DNA of 32,930 bases from Deltaproteobacteria bacterium (GTDB lineage Bacteria; Desulfobacterota; Desulfobacteria; Desulfobacterales; JAFDFH01). Of the stretch, positions 10,218 through 19,747 are shown one piece after another (the first letter of the stretch is position 1; the number at the start of each line of letters is the position of its first letter). The stretch spans positions 1 through 32,930 of the forward strand of contig JAFDFH010000004.1 of the NCBI GenBank assembly GCA_019309945.1, given 5' to 3'. The position numbers and the translations under genes were made by a program. The notes beneath the pieces are model-generated. The model made no database searches. It had not been told where the DNA came from and saw nothing but the letters and a program-made list of their open reading frames with translations.

Positions 10218-10715
10218 ATGGGTGTATATGATATCAGATCACCGGAGGAATGGCAGAAAATTCTGGATGATGTCTGTCAAGCATCCGGGATGCCGGCGGC
10301 CCTTGTAGACGCCAAAAGTGTAGTACTGCAAAGCAGTGGAAAGAGATGTCCGCTTTGTGCAAAAATCCGGTCAATAAATGAATCGCTGTCATTTATATGC
10401 GCTCAGACGCAACAGTTCATGGTTGAAACGTCCAGGACTTCTCGGAGGCCGGTGATTGATGCTTGTGAGGCGGGCATGTTGAAATTCTTAATACCGCTGT
10501 TCTTAGATGGAGAGTTCACAGGATCAGTTACCGTCTGCGGTTGTTCTTTTCCGGGAGAAGAAATTGAAGTCTTTGGCATTTCACAGGTCACAAAGATGAA
10601 AGAAGACGAAATTATCAGTCTCGTAAAACAGGTGCCTGAAATCGAGCAGGCAAAGGTAGATGAGATCGTAGATCGGTTGTTTCAGAAACTCAAAAGCGAG
10701 GGACACGGTCAATAG
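10218..10715 (+). CDS. PocR ligand-binding domain protein
   Basis: WQKILDDVCQASGMPAALVDAKS...RCPLCAKIR...CEAGMLKFLIPLFLDGEFTGSVTVCGC: PocR-type Cys-containing sensory domain, stand-alone. Confidence 0.7.
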   Translation: MGVYDIRSPEEWQKILDDVCQASGMPAALVDAKSVVLQSSGKRCPLCAKIRSINESLSFICAQTQQFMVETSRTSRRPVIDACEAGMLKFLIPLFLDGEFTGSVTVCGCSFPGEEIEVFGISQVTKMKEDEIISLVKQVPEIEQAKVDEIVDRLFQKLKSEGHGQ

Positions 10716-10776
10716 CATTCATTTAGCGTCTCGGAAATTCATCATCTGAACAGTTTGGTACGAATTCGGGGGGGGC

Positions 10777-11883
10777 ATGAAAAGTAGGGTCTATTTTATC
10801 GATCTAAGGGCGACCTTCAAAGAGAACTTTGTCGCCAAAATGGAAAGACTTTTAAAAACGGTGGGTCTTTGCGGTGCCGTTAAAGAAAGAGAACTTGTTG
10901 CTGTGAAGCTTCATTTCGGAGAATTAGGGAACACCGCCTTTATCCGTCCTGTTTTTTTGCAAAAGATTGTTAAATCCATTAGAGACGCCGGCGGGGTTCC
11001 CTTCCTGACCGATGCCAATACGCTTTACGCCGGAACCCGAAGCGATGCGCCCAGTCATCTTGCCACAGCGATTCAAAACGGTTTTGCGTATCCCGTAGTG
11101 AATGCACCCCTTATAATTGCAGATGGTTTGAGAGGGAAGAGTGAAATATCTGTAACTATAAATCAGAAGCGTTTCAAAAAGGTCTATATCGCTTCGGAGA
11201 TCATTCATGCGGATTCGTTGATATCGGTCGCTCATTTCAAAGGCCATGAACTCTCCGGGTTTGGCGGAACCATTAAAAATCTGGGCATGGGATGTGCCTC
11301 TCGAAAGGGAAAGATGGCACAGCATTCGAGCGTCTGTCCAAAAGTGAAAAAGAAGAAATGTGTTGGCTGCGGAGATTGTATTGATCATTGCTCGCGAAAA
11401 GCATTAAAGCTGGTAGAACAAAAAGCTGAAATTAATTCCAAGAAATGTATCGGTTGTGGGGAATGTATCCTCGTATGCCCCAATAATGCCATCCAAATTC
11501 AGTGGAACCGGTCTATTCCGGAATTCCTGGAAAATATGGTTGAATACACCAAGGGGGTGCTGCAGGGTAAAAAAGAGAAGGCATTATTTTTGAATTTTAT
11601 TACCGATGTCTCTCCGGCGTGTGATTGCCTGCCCCTTAACGATGCACCCATCGTAAGAGATATTGGGGTTGTTGCTTCCAAAGATCCTATTGCGATTGAT
11701 CAGGCGTCGGTCGATCTTGTGAATCAGGAACAGGCGCTTCCAGGTTCATGCCTTACAAAAAACACGCAGCCGGGGGAAGACAAGTTTGCGGGAATGTATC
11801 CAAAAGTGGACTGGACCATCCAGCTCGATTACGGGCAACGTCTAGGGCTTGGAAGTCGCAGTTATGAGCTTGTCAAAATATAA
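10777..11883 (+). CDS. DUF362 protein with two 4Fe-4S clusters
   Basis: VKLHFGELGNTAFIRP...GGVPFLTDANTLY; CVGCGDCIDHCSRKAL and CIGCGECILVCPNNAI. Confidence 0.9.
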   Translation: MKSRVYFIDLRATFKENFVAKMERLLKTVGLCGAVKERELVAVKLHFGELGNTAFIRPVFLQKIVKSIRDAGGVPFLTDANTLYAGTRSDAPSHLATAIQNGFAYPVVNAPLIIADGLRGKSEISVTINQKRFKKVYIASEIIHADSLISVAHFKGHELSGFGGTIKNLGMGCASRKGKMAQHSSVCPKVKKKKCVGCGDCIDHCSRKALKLVEQKAEINSKKCIGCGECILVCPNNAIQIQWNRSIPEFLENMVEYTKGVLQGKKEKALFLNFITDVSPACDCLPLNDAPIVRDIGVVASKDPIAIDQASVDLVNQEQALPGSCLTKNTQPGEDKFAGMYPKVDWTIQLDYGQRLGLGSRSYELVKI

Positions 11884-11910
11884 TCACTCGAGTTTGGAAT
11901 AAGATAAAAA

Positions 11911-12762
11911 CTATCTGAGGTGAAAAATTTCCCCGCATTGATCCTGGGTCGCTACGTTTATCTTTGTTTTGTAGTGGGCTAATGCCTCTTGAACACGATT
12001 TAAGGCTTTGTGAGGGGTATTGTTCGTTTCGCTTAGGTGGGCTAAAATAACGTATAACAGCCGATCGTGTTTCAATTCATATAAAAGGTTTTTTGAATCC
12101 TCATTGGAAAGATGACCGGTTCGGCTCTTAATACGTTGTTTTAAAGGCCATGGATAAGGTCCTTCCATAAGCATGGTTACATCGTGATTTGCTTCCAGAA
12201 TTAATAAATCGCATGCTTTAAGATGCTCTTTAACAACGCTTGTTGCAACTCCAAGATCGGTTGCAATTCCAATCTTGGACCCGTTTTGCTTAACCGTAAA
12301 ACCGGCCGGATCTTTTGCATCATGGGAAATGGGAAAGGGATGCACGGTTAATGTATTGATCATGAAGGTTGCACCGCACTCGAAAGTTATTAGGTCGAGA
12401 ATATTTCCTAATTGGGCTTGGCCGGCCTTTTTTGTTTTGTGGCTAATATAAACCGGGAGATTATAACGACGGGATAGAACACCGACGCCCTGGATATGAT
12501 CCGTATGCTCATGGGATACAAGAATGGCATCAAGATTTTCAGGGCATAATCCTTTTGATTTTAACCGGCGTTCGATTTCGATTCCGGACAGCCCCGCGTC
12601 AACAAGTATGGAGGTACAGCCGTCGGAAATGAAAATTGTATTTCCCTTGCTGCCGCTTGCCAGTATGCAAACGGCAAGGTTATAGTCGGGTTTCGCATTA
12701 CAACCCCGTGTGACCGAATCCCCCGGTATTACGTTCTGTTTCATCAAGGTGTTCCACGACAT
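11911..12762 (-). CDS. MBL-fold metallo-hydrolase (YycJ/WalJ-like)
   Basis: CILASGSKGNTIFISDGCTSILVDAGLS, VSHEHTDHIQGVG, ISHDAKDPAGFTV. The real start may lie downstream of the listed one because the ORF overlaps dut. Confidence 0.85.
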   Translation of the reverse strand: MSWNTLMKQNVIPGDSVTRGCNAKPDYNLAVCILASGSKGNTIFISDGCTSILVDAGLSGIEIERRLKSKGLCPENLDAILVSHEHTDHIQGVGVLSRRYNLPVYISHKTKKAGQAQLGNILDLITFECGATFMINTLTVHPFPISHDAKDPAGFTVKQNGSKIGIATDLGVATSVVKEHLKACDLLILEANHDVTMLMEGPYPWPLKQRIKSRTGHLSNEDSKNLLYELKHDRLLYVILAHLSETNNTPHKALNRVQEALAHYKTKINVATQDQCGEIFHLR

Positions 12763-13159
12763 TTAATCTGGCCTGATAAACCCGTTGAATAATCATCTGG
12801 GCGATTCTATCACCACGGCGAATCGTATATCTGTTTTTACCCAGGTTGATGACCGCAATCATTATTTCACCACGATAGTCCGAATCAATCGTGCCCGGTG
12901 AATTGATAAGGCCAATACCATGCTTTATGGCCAAACCGCTTCTTGGACGAATTTGGGCTTCAAACCCCTCCGGAACAGCAATCGCAAAACCGCTGGGTAT
13001 CAGTGAAATTGCTCCGGGTTCAAGAATAGCCTCTTTTTCAACTGCAGCACATATGTCCATACCGGCAGACTGCGGTGTCATATAACGGGGCAACGGAATA
13101 TCCGCGTTTAAATCCGGTTTTAAGCGAAGAAATTGAATGGTAGGGGGTTGATCCTTCAT
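12698..13159 (-). CDS. dut: dUTP diphosphatase
   Basis: SAGMDICA, RPRSGLAIKHGIGLINSPGTIDSDYRGEI, RGDRIAQMII, GGFGHTGL. Confidence 0.95.
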   Translation of the reverse strand: MKDQPPTIQFLRLKPDLNADIPLPRYMTPQSAGMDICAAVEKEAILEPGAISLIPSGFAIAVPEGFEAQIRPRSGLAIKHGIGLINSPGTIDSDYRGEIMIAVINLGKNRYTIRRGDRIAQMIIQRVYQARLNVVEHLDETERNTGGFGHTGL

Positions 13160-14418
13160 GCGATGATGTCTTCGAATGATTTTTTATCTGTAAGCGGCCC
13201 CAGCAGGGTAAGTGCAAGCCCATTTCTTTGAAAAAGATGTTCGGCCAGGTCGAGAATCTCTTCTTCTGTAACCGACTCGATTTTATCCACAATTTCATTC
13301 AAGGGTATGTTATAGCCAAGATGGATCTCATTTTGCGCAAGTCGAAACATCTGGTTGTCGACACTTTCTGATGCAAGTAGAAGGCCTCCCTTTGTAAATT
13401 CTTTGGCATGACGCAGCTCGTCTGGCTCAACTGGTTTTTTCTTTAGTTTGAGCATTTCCTTTAAAATCAAGTTGATGGCGTTTTGTGCACGTTTAGGATC
13501 GACGCCTACATAGGCCCCGAACATACCGGTGTCGACATAAGATGATATAAATGAATAGACCGCATAGGCAAGACCCCGTCGCTCCCGTATCTCCTGAAAG
13601 AGTCTTGAACTCATATTGCCCCCCAGGATTGTATTCAGGAGCGAAAAGGCATAGCGCCGGGGATCGGTTATGGACAGGCCTTTTGTTCCTAAACAAACAT
13701 GAACCTGTTCAAGTTCTCTGGTGTGCAGTTCAACCCCTGAGCACCCTGTGGGGGTTACCCGTTGAGGAAGTGCGTCACCGATCTGAATGGATTCAAAGGC
13801 CGGGCCAACCCGGTCAACAAAGCGATCATGGGTTAAATTCCCCGCAGCCGAAATGACAATACAATCCGGCTTATAATACTGGTGAAAAAAAGTCTTTAAT
13901 ACTTTAGCATCGAAACTGATAATGTTTTCACGGGTGCCGAGAATGGATTGTCCCAAACCGTTATCACCCCAATAGGCATTTCCTGAAAGTATGTGAACGT
14001 ATTCCTCAGGGCTGTCCTCGACCATTCCGATTTCCTGGAATATAACCGGCCGCTCTTTTTCGACCTCCTCGGCATCAAATACGGAGTTTAAAAATATGTC
14101 AGAGAGAATATCGACCATGGTTTCCAGATGAGCGTCCATTACCCTGGCATGGTAGCAGGTCGTTTCCATGGTCGTAAAGGCGTTTGTTTGGCCCCCGATC
14201 GCATCAAATTCTTTGGCAATTTGAAATGCTGTTCGTTTCCGGGTTCCTTTGAAAATCATGTGTTCAATAAAGTGGGAGAGCCCGCTTTCCGATACGGCTT
14301 CATCTCTGGCCCCCACATTTACCCATACTCCCATGGACACGCTGCGAACATGCGCCATCGCTTTGGTAAGAATTCTGACACCGTTTTTAAGGATGGTCTT
14401 ATTTACCATTGTTGTCAT
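13156..14418 (-). CDS. M16 family zinc peptidase
   Basis: LSHFIEHMIFKGT (HxxEH) and the downstream M16 layout. Confidence 0.95.
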   Translation of the reverse strand: MTTMVNKTILKNGVRILTKAMAHVRSVSMGVWVNVGARDEAVSESGLSHFIEHMIFKGTRKRTAFQIAKEFDAIGGQTNAFTTMETTCYHARVMDAHLETMVDILSDIFLNSVFDAEEVEKERPVIFQEIGMVEDSPEEYVHILSGNAYWGDNGLGQSILGTRENIISFDAKVLKTFFHQYYKPDCIVISAAGNLTHDRFVDRVGPAFESIQIGDALPQRVTPTGCSGVELHTRELEQVHVCLGTKGLSITDPRRYAFSLLNTILGGNMSSRLFQEIRERRGLAYAVYSFISSYVDTGMFGAYVGVDPKRAQNAINLILKEMLKLKKKPVEPDELRHAKEFTKGGLLLASESVDNQMFRLAQNEIHLGYNIPLNEIVDKIESVTEEEILDLAEHLFQRNGLALTLLGPLTDKKSFEDIIA

Positions 14419-14426
14419 CTTCCGCT

Positions 14427-16514
14427 TTAGTTTTCTTCTTCGAGGGCGTCCTTGAGGCTCAGGCGAATTTTTCCATCCCTGGTTATTTCGAGAACTTTGA
14501 CTTTGATGATATCCCCCTCCTTTACAATATCGGTCACCTTCTTGACACGGTATGGAGCAAGTTGTGAGATATGCACAAGTCCGTCTGTTCCAGGGAGTAT
14601 TTTAACAAAGGCTCCGAAATCCATAATTTTTACGACGGTCCCTTCGTAAATACGGCCAACTTCCGGTTCCAATATAATTTCATTTATCATATTTGAGGCT
14701 GCTTCCCCTTCTTCCTGGGAAAAAGCTGCAATTTTGACCAGGCCTGAATCGTCTACTTCGACGCGTGTATTTGTTTCAGCCTGAATCGTTCTGATTATTT
14801 TCCCACCCGGTCCGATAATTTCACGGATTTTATCAGGCTTTATCTGGATGGTGATTATTTTAGGAGCATAAGGAGAGATTTCTTTACGGGGTTCCCTAAG
14901 GGCTTCCAGCATCTTGTCAAGAATGAAAAGTCGTCCGACCCGGGCTTGTTCAAGGGCTTTTTCCATAATATCTTTGGAAAGTTCATGGATCTTAATGTCC
15001 ATTTGTAGAGAGGTTATACCATCTTTTGTGCCTGCTACTTTGAAGTCCATATCGCCCGTATGATCTTCATCTCCAAGAATATCAGACAGGATCACCACCT
15101 GGTCCCCTTCTTTAACCAGTCCCATTGCGATTCCGGAAACCGGGGCTTTTATGGGAACACCTCCGTCCATAAGCGCAAGACTGGCTGAACATACAGTAGC
15201 CATGGATGAAGAGCCGTTGGACTCAAAGACTTCCGAAACAATGCGAATGGTATAGTCAAACACTTCCTTGGGAGGCAGAACCTTTTCGATGGCTCTGGTC
15301 GATAGACCACCGTGGCCGATATCCCTCCGACTGGGTCCGCCGAGGCGTTTTACTTCTCCGACCGAATAGGGTGGAAAATTATAGTGGAGCATAAAAGGCC
15401 TGAATTCTTCTCCGAGTAACGTTTCCACGCGCTGTTCATCCGGGCCCGAACCAAGGGTGAGGACACCCAGCACCTGGGTTTCTCCGCGGGTAAAGAGAGC
15501 ACTGCCGTGGGGTCGTGGAAGTATTCCGGTTTTACAGGTAATCGACCGTATTTCATCAAATTTTCTTCCATCAATACGGCGTCCTTCCTTCAGGACAAGT
15601 TCGCGCGCGATGCTTTTTTGTAAATCATGAAATATTTCTGATATTTCTTTCTCGCAATGGGCGTAATCATTTTTAAGCGTTTCAAATAGCTCTGATTGGA
15701 CCGCACCAATCGCTTGGTTACGTTGTATTTTCCCGGGGACGAGGATGGCTTCCCGCAGGGACGAAGCGGCTTTCGTGTCAATCTTGCGGACCAGTTCCTC
15801 GTCCTTTATAGGTGGCAAATAAAACCGTTTGGTTACCCCGGCAGACTCCTTGAGTTTTAGTTGGATATCAATAATCGGCTGCATTTCCTGATGACCGAAA
15901 AAAATGGCTTCAAGCATATCAGCTTCACTGACCATGTTGCCGCCACCTTCCACCATAACCACCCCGGTTTTTGAACCGGCGATAATGAGGTTGATATCGC
16001 TTTCTGCTAGTTCCGGGATCGCCGGATTTATTATAAATTGACCGTTTATACGTCCGACCCGAATACATGCAATGGGTCCTGCGAACGGAATGTTTGATAT
16101 TTCAAGTGCAGCAGACGCACCGATCATCGCAAGGATATCCGGTTCAGTTTCAGGGTCCATGGACAGAACCGTTGCAATCACCTGAGTTTCATAACGATAC
16201 CCTTTGGGAAAGAGCGGCCGAATGGGGCGGTCGATCAGACGGGCGGTTAATGTTTCCTTTTCACTGGGTCTTCCGATTTCACGCCTGAAATAGTTTCCCG
16301 GTATCCGTCCGGCGGCATAAATTTTTTCCTGATATTCAACTGTAAGCGGTAAAAAATCAATTTCAGCCCTTAACTCATTAGAAGACACAACCGCAACCAA
16401 TACGATTGTATCTCCATACTGGACCACTACTGAACCCGATGCTTGTTTGGCAATCGTCCCGGTCTGAATGCTCAGGATCTTACCACCGAGTTCTGTGTTA
16501 AATGAATTTTCCAT
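14427..16514 (-). CDS. pnp: polyribonucleotide nucleotidyltransferase
   Basis: RNase PH duplication, KH domain [17 protein letters not shown]-terminal S1 domain [23 protein letters not shown]. Confidence 0.97.
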   Translation of the reverse strand: MENSFNTELGGKILSIQTGTIAKQASGSVVVQYGDTIVLVAVVSSNELRAEIDFLPLTVEYQEKIYAAGRIPGNYFRREIGRPSEKETLTARLIDRPIRPLFPKGYRYETQVIATVLSMDPETEPDILAMIGASAALEISNIPFAGPIACIRVGRINGQFIINPAIPELAESDINLIIAGSKTGVVMVEGGGNMVSEADMLEAIFFGHQEMQPIIDIQLKLKESAGVTKRFYLPPIKDEELVRKIDTKAASSLREAILVPGKIQRNQAIGAVQSELFETLKNDYAHCEKEISEIFHDLQKSIARELVLKEGRRIDGRKFDEIRSITCKTGILPRPHGSALFTRGETQVLGVLTLGSGPDEQRVETLLGEEFRPFMLHYNFPPYSVGEVKRLGGPSRRDIGHGGLSTRAIEKVLPPKEVFDYTIRIVSEVFESNGSSSMATVCSASLALMDGGVPIKAPVSGIAMGLVKEGDQVVILSDILGDEDHTGDMDFKVAGTKDGITSLQMDIKIHELSKDIMEKALEQARVGRLFILDKMLEALREPRKEISPYAPKIITIQIKPDKIREIIGPGGKIIRTIQAETNTRVEVDDSGLVKIAAFSQEEGEAASNMINEIILEPEVGRIYEGTVVKIMDFGAFVKILPGTDGLVHISQLAPYRVKKVTDIVKEGDIIKVKVLEITRDGKIRLSLKDALEEEN

Positions 16515-16528
16515 TTTTATCTCCTAAA

Positions 16529-16559
16529 CCGGACGAGCCGGAACCAAAAAAGTTTGGTT
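16529..16559 (-). promoter_or_regulatory. pnp leader: two adjacent stem-loops
   Basis: AACCAAA(42-48)/TTTGGTT(53-59) and CCGG(29-32)/CCGG(38-41), coordinates 165xx, just upstream of the pnp start. Confidence 0.4.
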
Positions 16560-16584
16560 TTTTTAAATTTTTTCACAATTATTA

Positions 16585-16660
16585 TCACGAAAGCACAATA
16601 ATCAGAAAATACGAAAAATTCTTTTTACTTTTTTGCTTTAGCACTTGCGTGTTTTCGTGA
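16585..16660. repeat. short inverted-repeat element between rpsO and pnp
   Basis: TCACGAAAGCAC at the left; right end GTGTTTTCGTGA (rc TCACGAAAACAC). Confidence 0.45.
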
Positions 16661-16800
16661 TTGATTTTTATTTTTACCACAAAAACCACAAATTCTATTT
16701 AAAAGGTACTAAAGCAAAATGAGGTCATGCCAACGTCACAATGCTCTGTGAAAATGTGTTGTCCCTTCCGCCAAGATGCGGTGGGAAGCACTTTCGAGGT

Positions 16801-17070
16801 CTATCTTCGCAACCCCAGGGTTCCAATGATGGTTCGGTATCTTTTTATGTCTTTGTTTTTTACGTAAGTTAGAAGTCGGCGTCGGCGACCGACCAATATC
16901 AACAAACCTCTTCTGGAGTGATGATCTTTTTTATGGACCTTCAGGTGTTCGGTAAGATAGGTAATCCGATGAGTCAGAAGCCCAATCTGAACCTCTGGAG
17001 AACCTGTATCCTTCTCATGGAGTTTAAATCGAGCAATGAGATTTTTTTTATCTTCTGCTGTCATAACCAC
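16801..17070 (-). CDS. rpsO: 30S ribosomal protein S15
   Basis: [50 protein letters not shown]. Confidence 0.98.
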   Translation of the reverse strand: MVMTAEDKKNLIARFKLHEKDTGSPEVQIGLLTHRITYLTEHLKVHKKDHHSRRGLLILVGRRRRLLTYVKNKDIKRYRTIIGTLGLRR

Positions 17071-17144
17071 TTTCTTTATACCTCCTATTAAAATGAAATT
17101 CGTTGTAATTCGTTTAATGAATTTCCGATGTTGAATGTATCGCC

Positions 17145-18059
17145 TTATTCGACAAAACTTACAATATATTTATATTTATGACTTTCTTTTAGCGACTGGA
17201 TTACGGCAATTAGATTTCTGTTCTTATCAACGATTTTAATATAGCGTTCAGCGTTATCTGTTTGGCGCGATCGGATGTCATTTTTAGTTATGGTATTGCC
17301 CTGCTTTATTTTTTCAGTTAACCCTTTATCGGCAAGGTGTTGAGGCAAGTCCGGTAAGGCGTTTGTCATACTTATCAATCGATCCGTCACTCTTCCGGTC
17401 AAGGACAGTTTTTCCAGTTCAGACAAGGTAAGGGCCTCCTTGAGGGTAAACCCACTGCTTGCAGTTCTTCTCAATTCTTTGAGGTGACCTCCACAACCCA
17501 GAGATTTTCCGATGTCTGCGCAAAGGGTCCGGATATATGTACCTGCTGAACAAAACGTTTCAAAACGTATGAACGGCAGACGGATTTCGAGTATTTTAAT
17601 ATATGAAATAAAAACAGGCCTGGCCGGTTTCTGCACAGGTTTGCCGCTTCGCGCCAGTTTGTAAAGGGCAACGCCTTTATGCTTTAATGCGGAATAAAGC
17701 GGTGGAAACTGTTCAATTGTTCCTTCAAACTGTTGAATTACGGATTGTATCTTTTTTTCAGAACAGTCAATCCGGTCGCTTGTAGAAATAATACTTCCGG
17801 TTGAATCTTGCGTGTCGGTTTCAATTCCCAAATGAAGAACAGCCGTATATTTTTTCCAGCCGTGAAGAAAAAACCTGGCAAGCTTCGTGGCTTTGTTAAT
17901 ACAGCAGATCAAGACACCGGTTGCAAATGGATCAAGCGTGCCGGTGTGTCCAACCTTTCTGGCACCCAGCAATTTTTTGATAACGGCCACCACCCTGGCC
18001 GATGTAATATCTGCAGGTTTATCAACAACAATAATTCCACTGGATTCATTTGCACCCAT
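17145..18059 (-). CDS. truB: tRNA pseudouridine(55) synthase
   Basis: [48 protein letters not shown]. Confidence 0.96.
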   Translation of the reverse strand: MGANESSGIIVVDKPADITSARVVAVIKKLLGARKVGHTGTLDPFATGVLICCINKATKLARFFLHGWKKYTAVLHLGIETDTQDSTGSIISTSDRIDCSEKKIQSVIQQFEGTIEQFPPLYSALKHKGVALYKLARSGKPVQKPARPVFISYIKILEIRLPFIRFETFCSAGTYIRTLCADIGKSLGCGGHLKELRRTASSGFTLKEALTLSELEKLSLTGRVTDRLISMTNALPDLPQHLADKGLTEKIKQGNTITKNDIRSRQTDNAERYIKIVDKNRNLIAVIQSLKESHKYKYIVSFVE

Positions 18060-18086
18060 AGGGATTCTTTCACCTACCAGCCAGGA

Positions 18087-19061
18087 TTAAAGTTTTTCGG
18101 ACAGGTCAAACATTTTTAATTTTAAATCAGACAGCGCTGATTCAATACTAAATCCCGCAGCATTTGGATGCCCCCCGCCACCAAAAGCGGAGGCGATTTC
18201 AGCGACATCAATTGTGCCGTCGGACCGGAGGCTGACGTGAAACAGGTTCGGATTTGCTGATTTTTCCGTGCCGTTCGGGTCCTGCTGTATAAGGACGGCC
18301 ACTTTAACATCTTCGATCCGTCTGGCATAATTGATCATTCCATCAACATCTTCAGCCTGGGTACCTGTTTTTTTAAACATTTTCCGGGTAAGCGTCATCA
18401 TGGAGAGTTTACTATTTTTTGAAATTTCGATTGAGTCTAAGGCCAGATTGAGAAGCTTTATTCGACCCAGAGAATAGGTTCCGTATACGTGTTTCGCAAT
18501 ATCGTAGGGATTAACTCCCAGCCTGATCATTTCTTCACAGATTGTAAAAGCAGCCTGGTTTGTATTTGAAAAACGAAAGGATCCCGTATCCGTTAAAATA
18601 CCGGTGTAAATTAATGTTGCGATATCCCGGTTAAGAGGGATAGCCATCTTCTTAATGAGACGATATAAGATTTCGGCGGTGGAACTTGCAGTTGTTTCTA
18701 TAAGTTGATAGTCTCCAAAAGAGGTATTTGTAATATGGTGGTCGATATTGATGATGGTCGGTATCTGGCGTACCCTCGAAACCGCTTGTCCAATCCTTTC
18801 CAATTCACTGCAGTCAAGAATGATGGCGGTGTCATAGCGATCTGCCGTTTGGACGCGTCCCACAACCCGATCAACCGATGGCAGAAAACGATACATCGCC
18901 GGCAAGGGGCTTTCATTGTATAGTGTAATTCGCTTGTTTAGTGCTTCAAGCGAAAGCCCCATGGCAATTAGAGATCCTATTGCATCGCCATCCGGATTGG
19001 TGTGGGTTGCAAGCAACAAATGATTGCTATTTTTCAAATGGCGTATGATTCGGTTCATCAT
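18087..19061 (-). CDS. nrnA: DHH/DHHA1 bifunctional oligoribonuclease/PAP phosphatase
   Basis: ATHTNPDGDAIGS, INIDHHITNT, GILTDTGSFRFSNT, FGGGGHPNAAGF. Confidence 0.92.
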   Translation of the reverse strand: MMNRIIRHLKNSNHLLLATHTNPDGDAIGSLIAMGLSLEALNKRITLYNESPLPAMYRFLPSVDRVVGRVQTADRYDTAIILDCSELERIGQAVSRVRQIPTIINIDHHITNTSFGDYQLIETTASSTAEILYRLIKKMAIPLNRDIATLIYTGILTDTGSFRFSNTNQAAFTICEEMIRLGVNPYDIAKHVYGTYSLGRIKLLNLALDSIEISKNSKLSMMTLTRKMFKKTGTQAEDVDGMINYARRIEDVKVAVLIQQDPNGTEKSANPNLFHVSLRSDGTIDVAEIASAFGGGGHPNAAGFSIESALSDLKLKMFDLSEKL

Positions 19062-19404
19062 TTGTTTTTACAGACTTCAGCATTTTATCCATGTGGGATC
19101 CGTAATCAAAAGATTCGTCATAAAAAAATCGGAGGTCGGGCATATATCGTAAACCGAGCCGACGGGCCAGGATGCGTTTAACATAGCCAAGGGCATGATT
19201 ATATCCTTCAATGGCCGCTTCTTTCCTTGCCTGGTCCCCAGAGGTTGTAAAGTATATCCGCGCCAGTTTTAAATCCGGTGACATCCTTACACCCGTGATC
19301 GTTGTTCCTTCAAGGCGAGGATCCTTTATCCTTCGATGCAGAATGTCGGACAGGGCTTTTTGTATGAGGCCCCCCACTCTATCAGCACGTGTAAAGGGCT
19401 TCAT
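19027..19404 (-). CDS. rbfA: 30S ribosome-binding factor A
   Basis: RADRVGGLIQKALSDILHRRIKDPRLEGTTITGVRMSPDLKLARIYFTT. Confidence 0.95.
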   Translation of the reverse strand: MKPFTRADRVGGLIQKALSDILHRRIKDPRLEGTTITGVRMSPDLKLARIYFTTSGDQARKEAAIEGYNHALGYVKRILARRLGLRYMPDLRFFYDESFDYGSHMDKMLKSVKTNDEPNHTPFEK

Positions 19405-19688
19405 AAATTGAAGATCTCCATTTCAATATCGACAATCTCGGCTAAGCCGAGCTTTTCGGCCAAATTAAAAACCTTGTCCACCTTCGAGTTTATGACGGGC
19501 CGGTTGTTGCCCACCAATGCAAACCCTATCTCTGCCTTTTGATGCATGTCATTCGATCCAACCTCTGCCACGGAAGCATTGAAAGCATTGCGTATCTGGC
19601 TGATGATCGATTTGACAACTTTTCTTTTTCCCTTTAGGCTGTGACAGTCATGCAGTCTGAGTGTGATAATTCCGAGCCCGACAACCAT
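19401..19688 (-). CDS. DUF503 family protein (YlxP-like)
   Basis: GLGIITLRLHDCHSLKGKRKVVKSIISQIRNAFNASVAEVGSNDMHQKAEIGFALV. Confidence 0.9.
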   Translation of the reverse strand: MVVGLGIITLRLHDCHSLKGKRKVVKSIISQIRNAFNASVAEVGSNDMHQKAEIGFALVGNNRPVINSKVDKVFNLAEKLGLAEIVDIEMEIFNL

Positions 19689-19747
19689 AATCGCTCCGTG
19701 CAGGTCGTTTGTTCCGAGTCAAATAACGGACAACCAAAAACATATTA

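Noticed and set aside
16736-16751. TCACA-N6-TGTGA as a CRP site
   Set aside because: The CRP consensus is TGTGA-N6-TCACA; the half-sites here are in the opposite arrangement.
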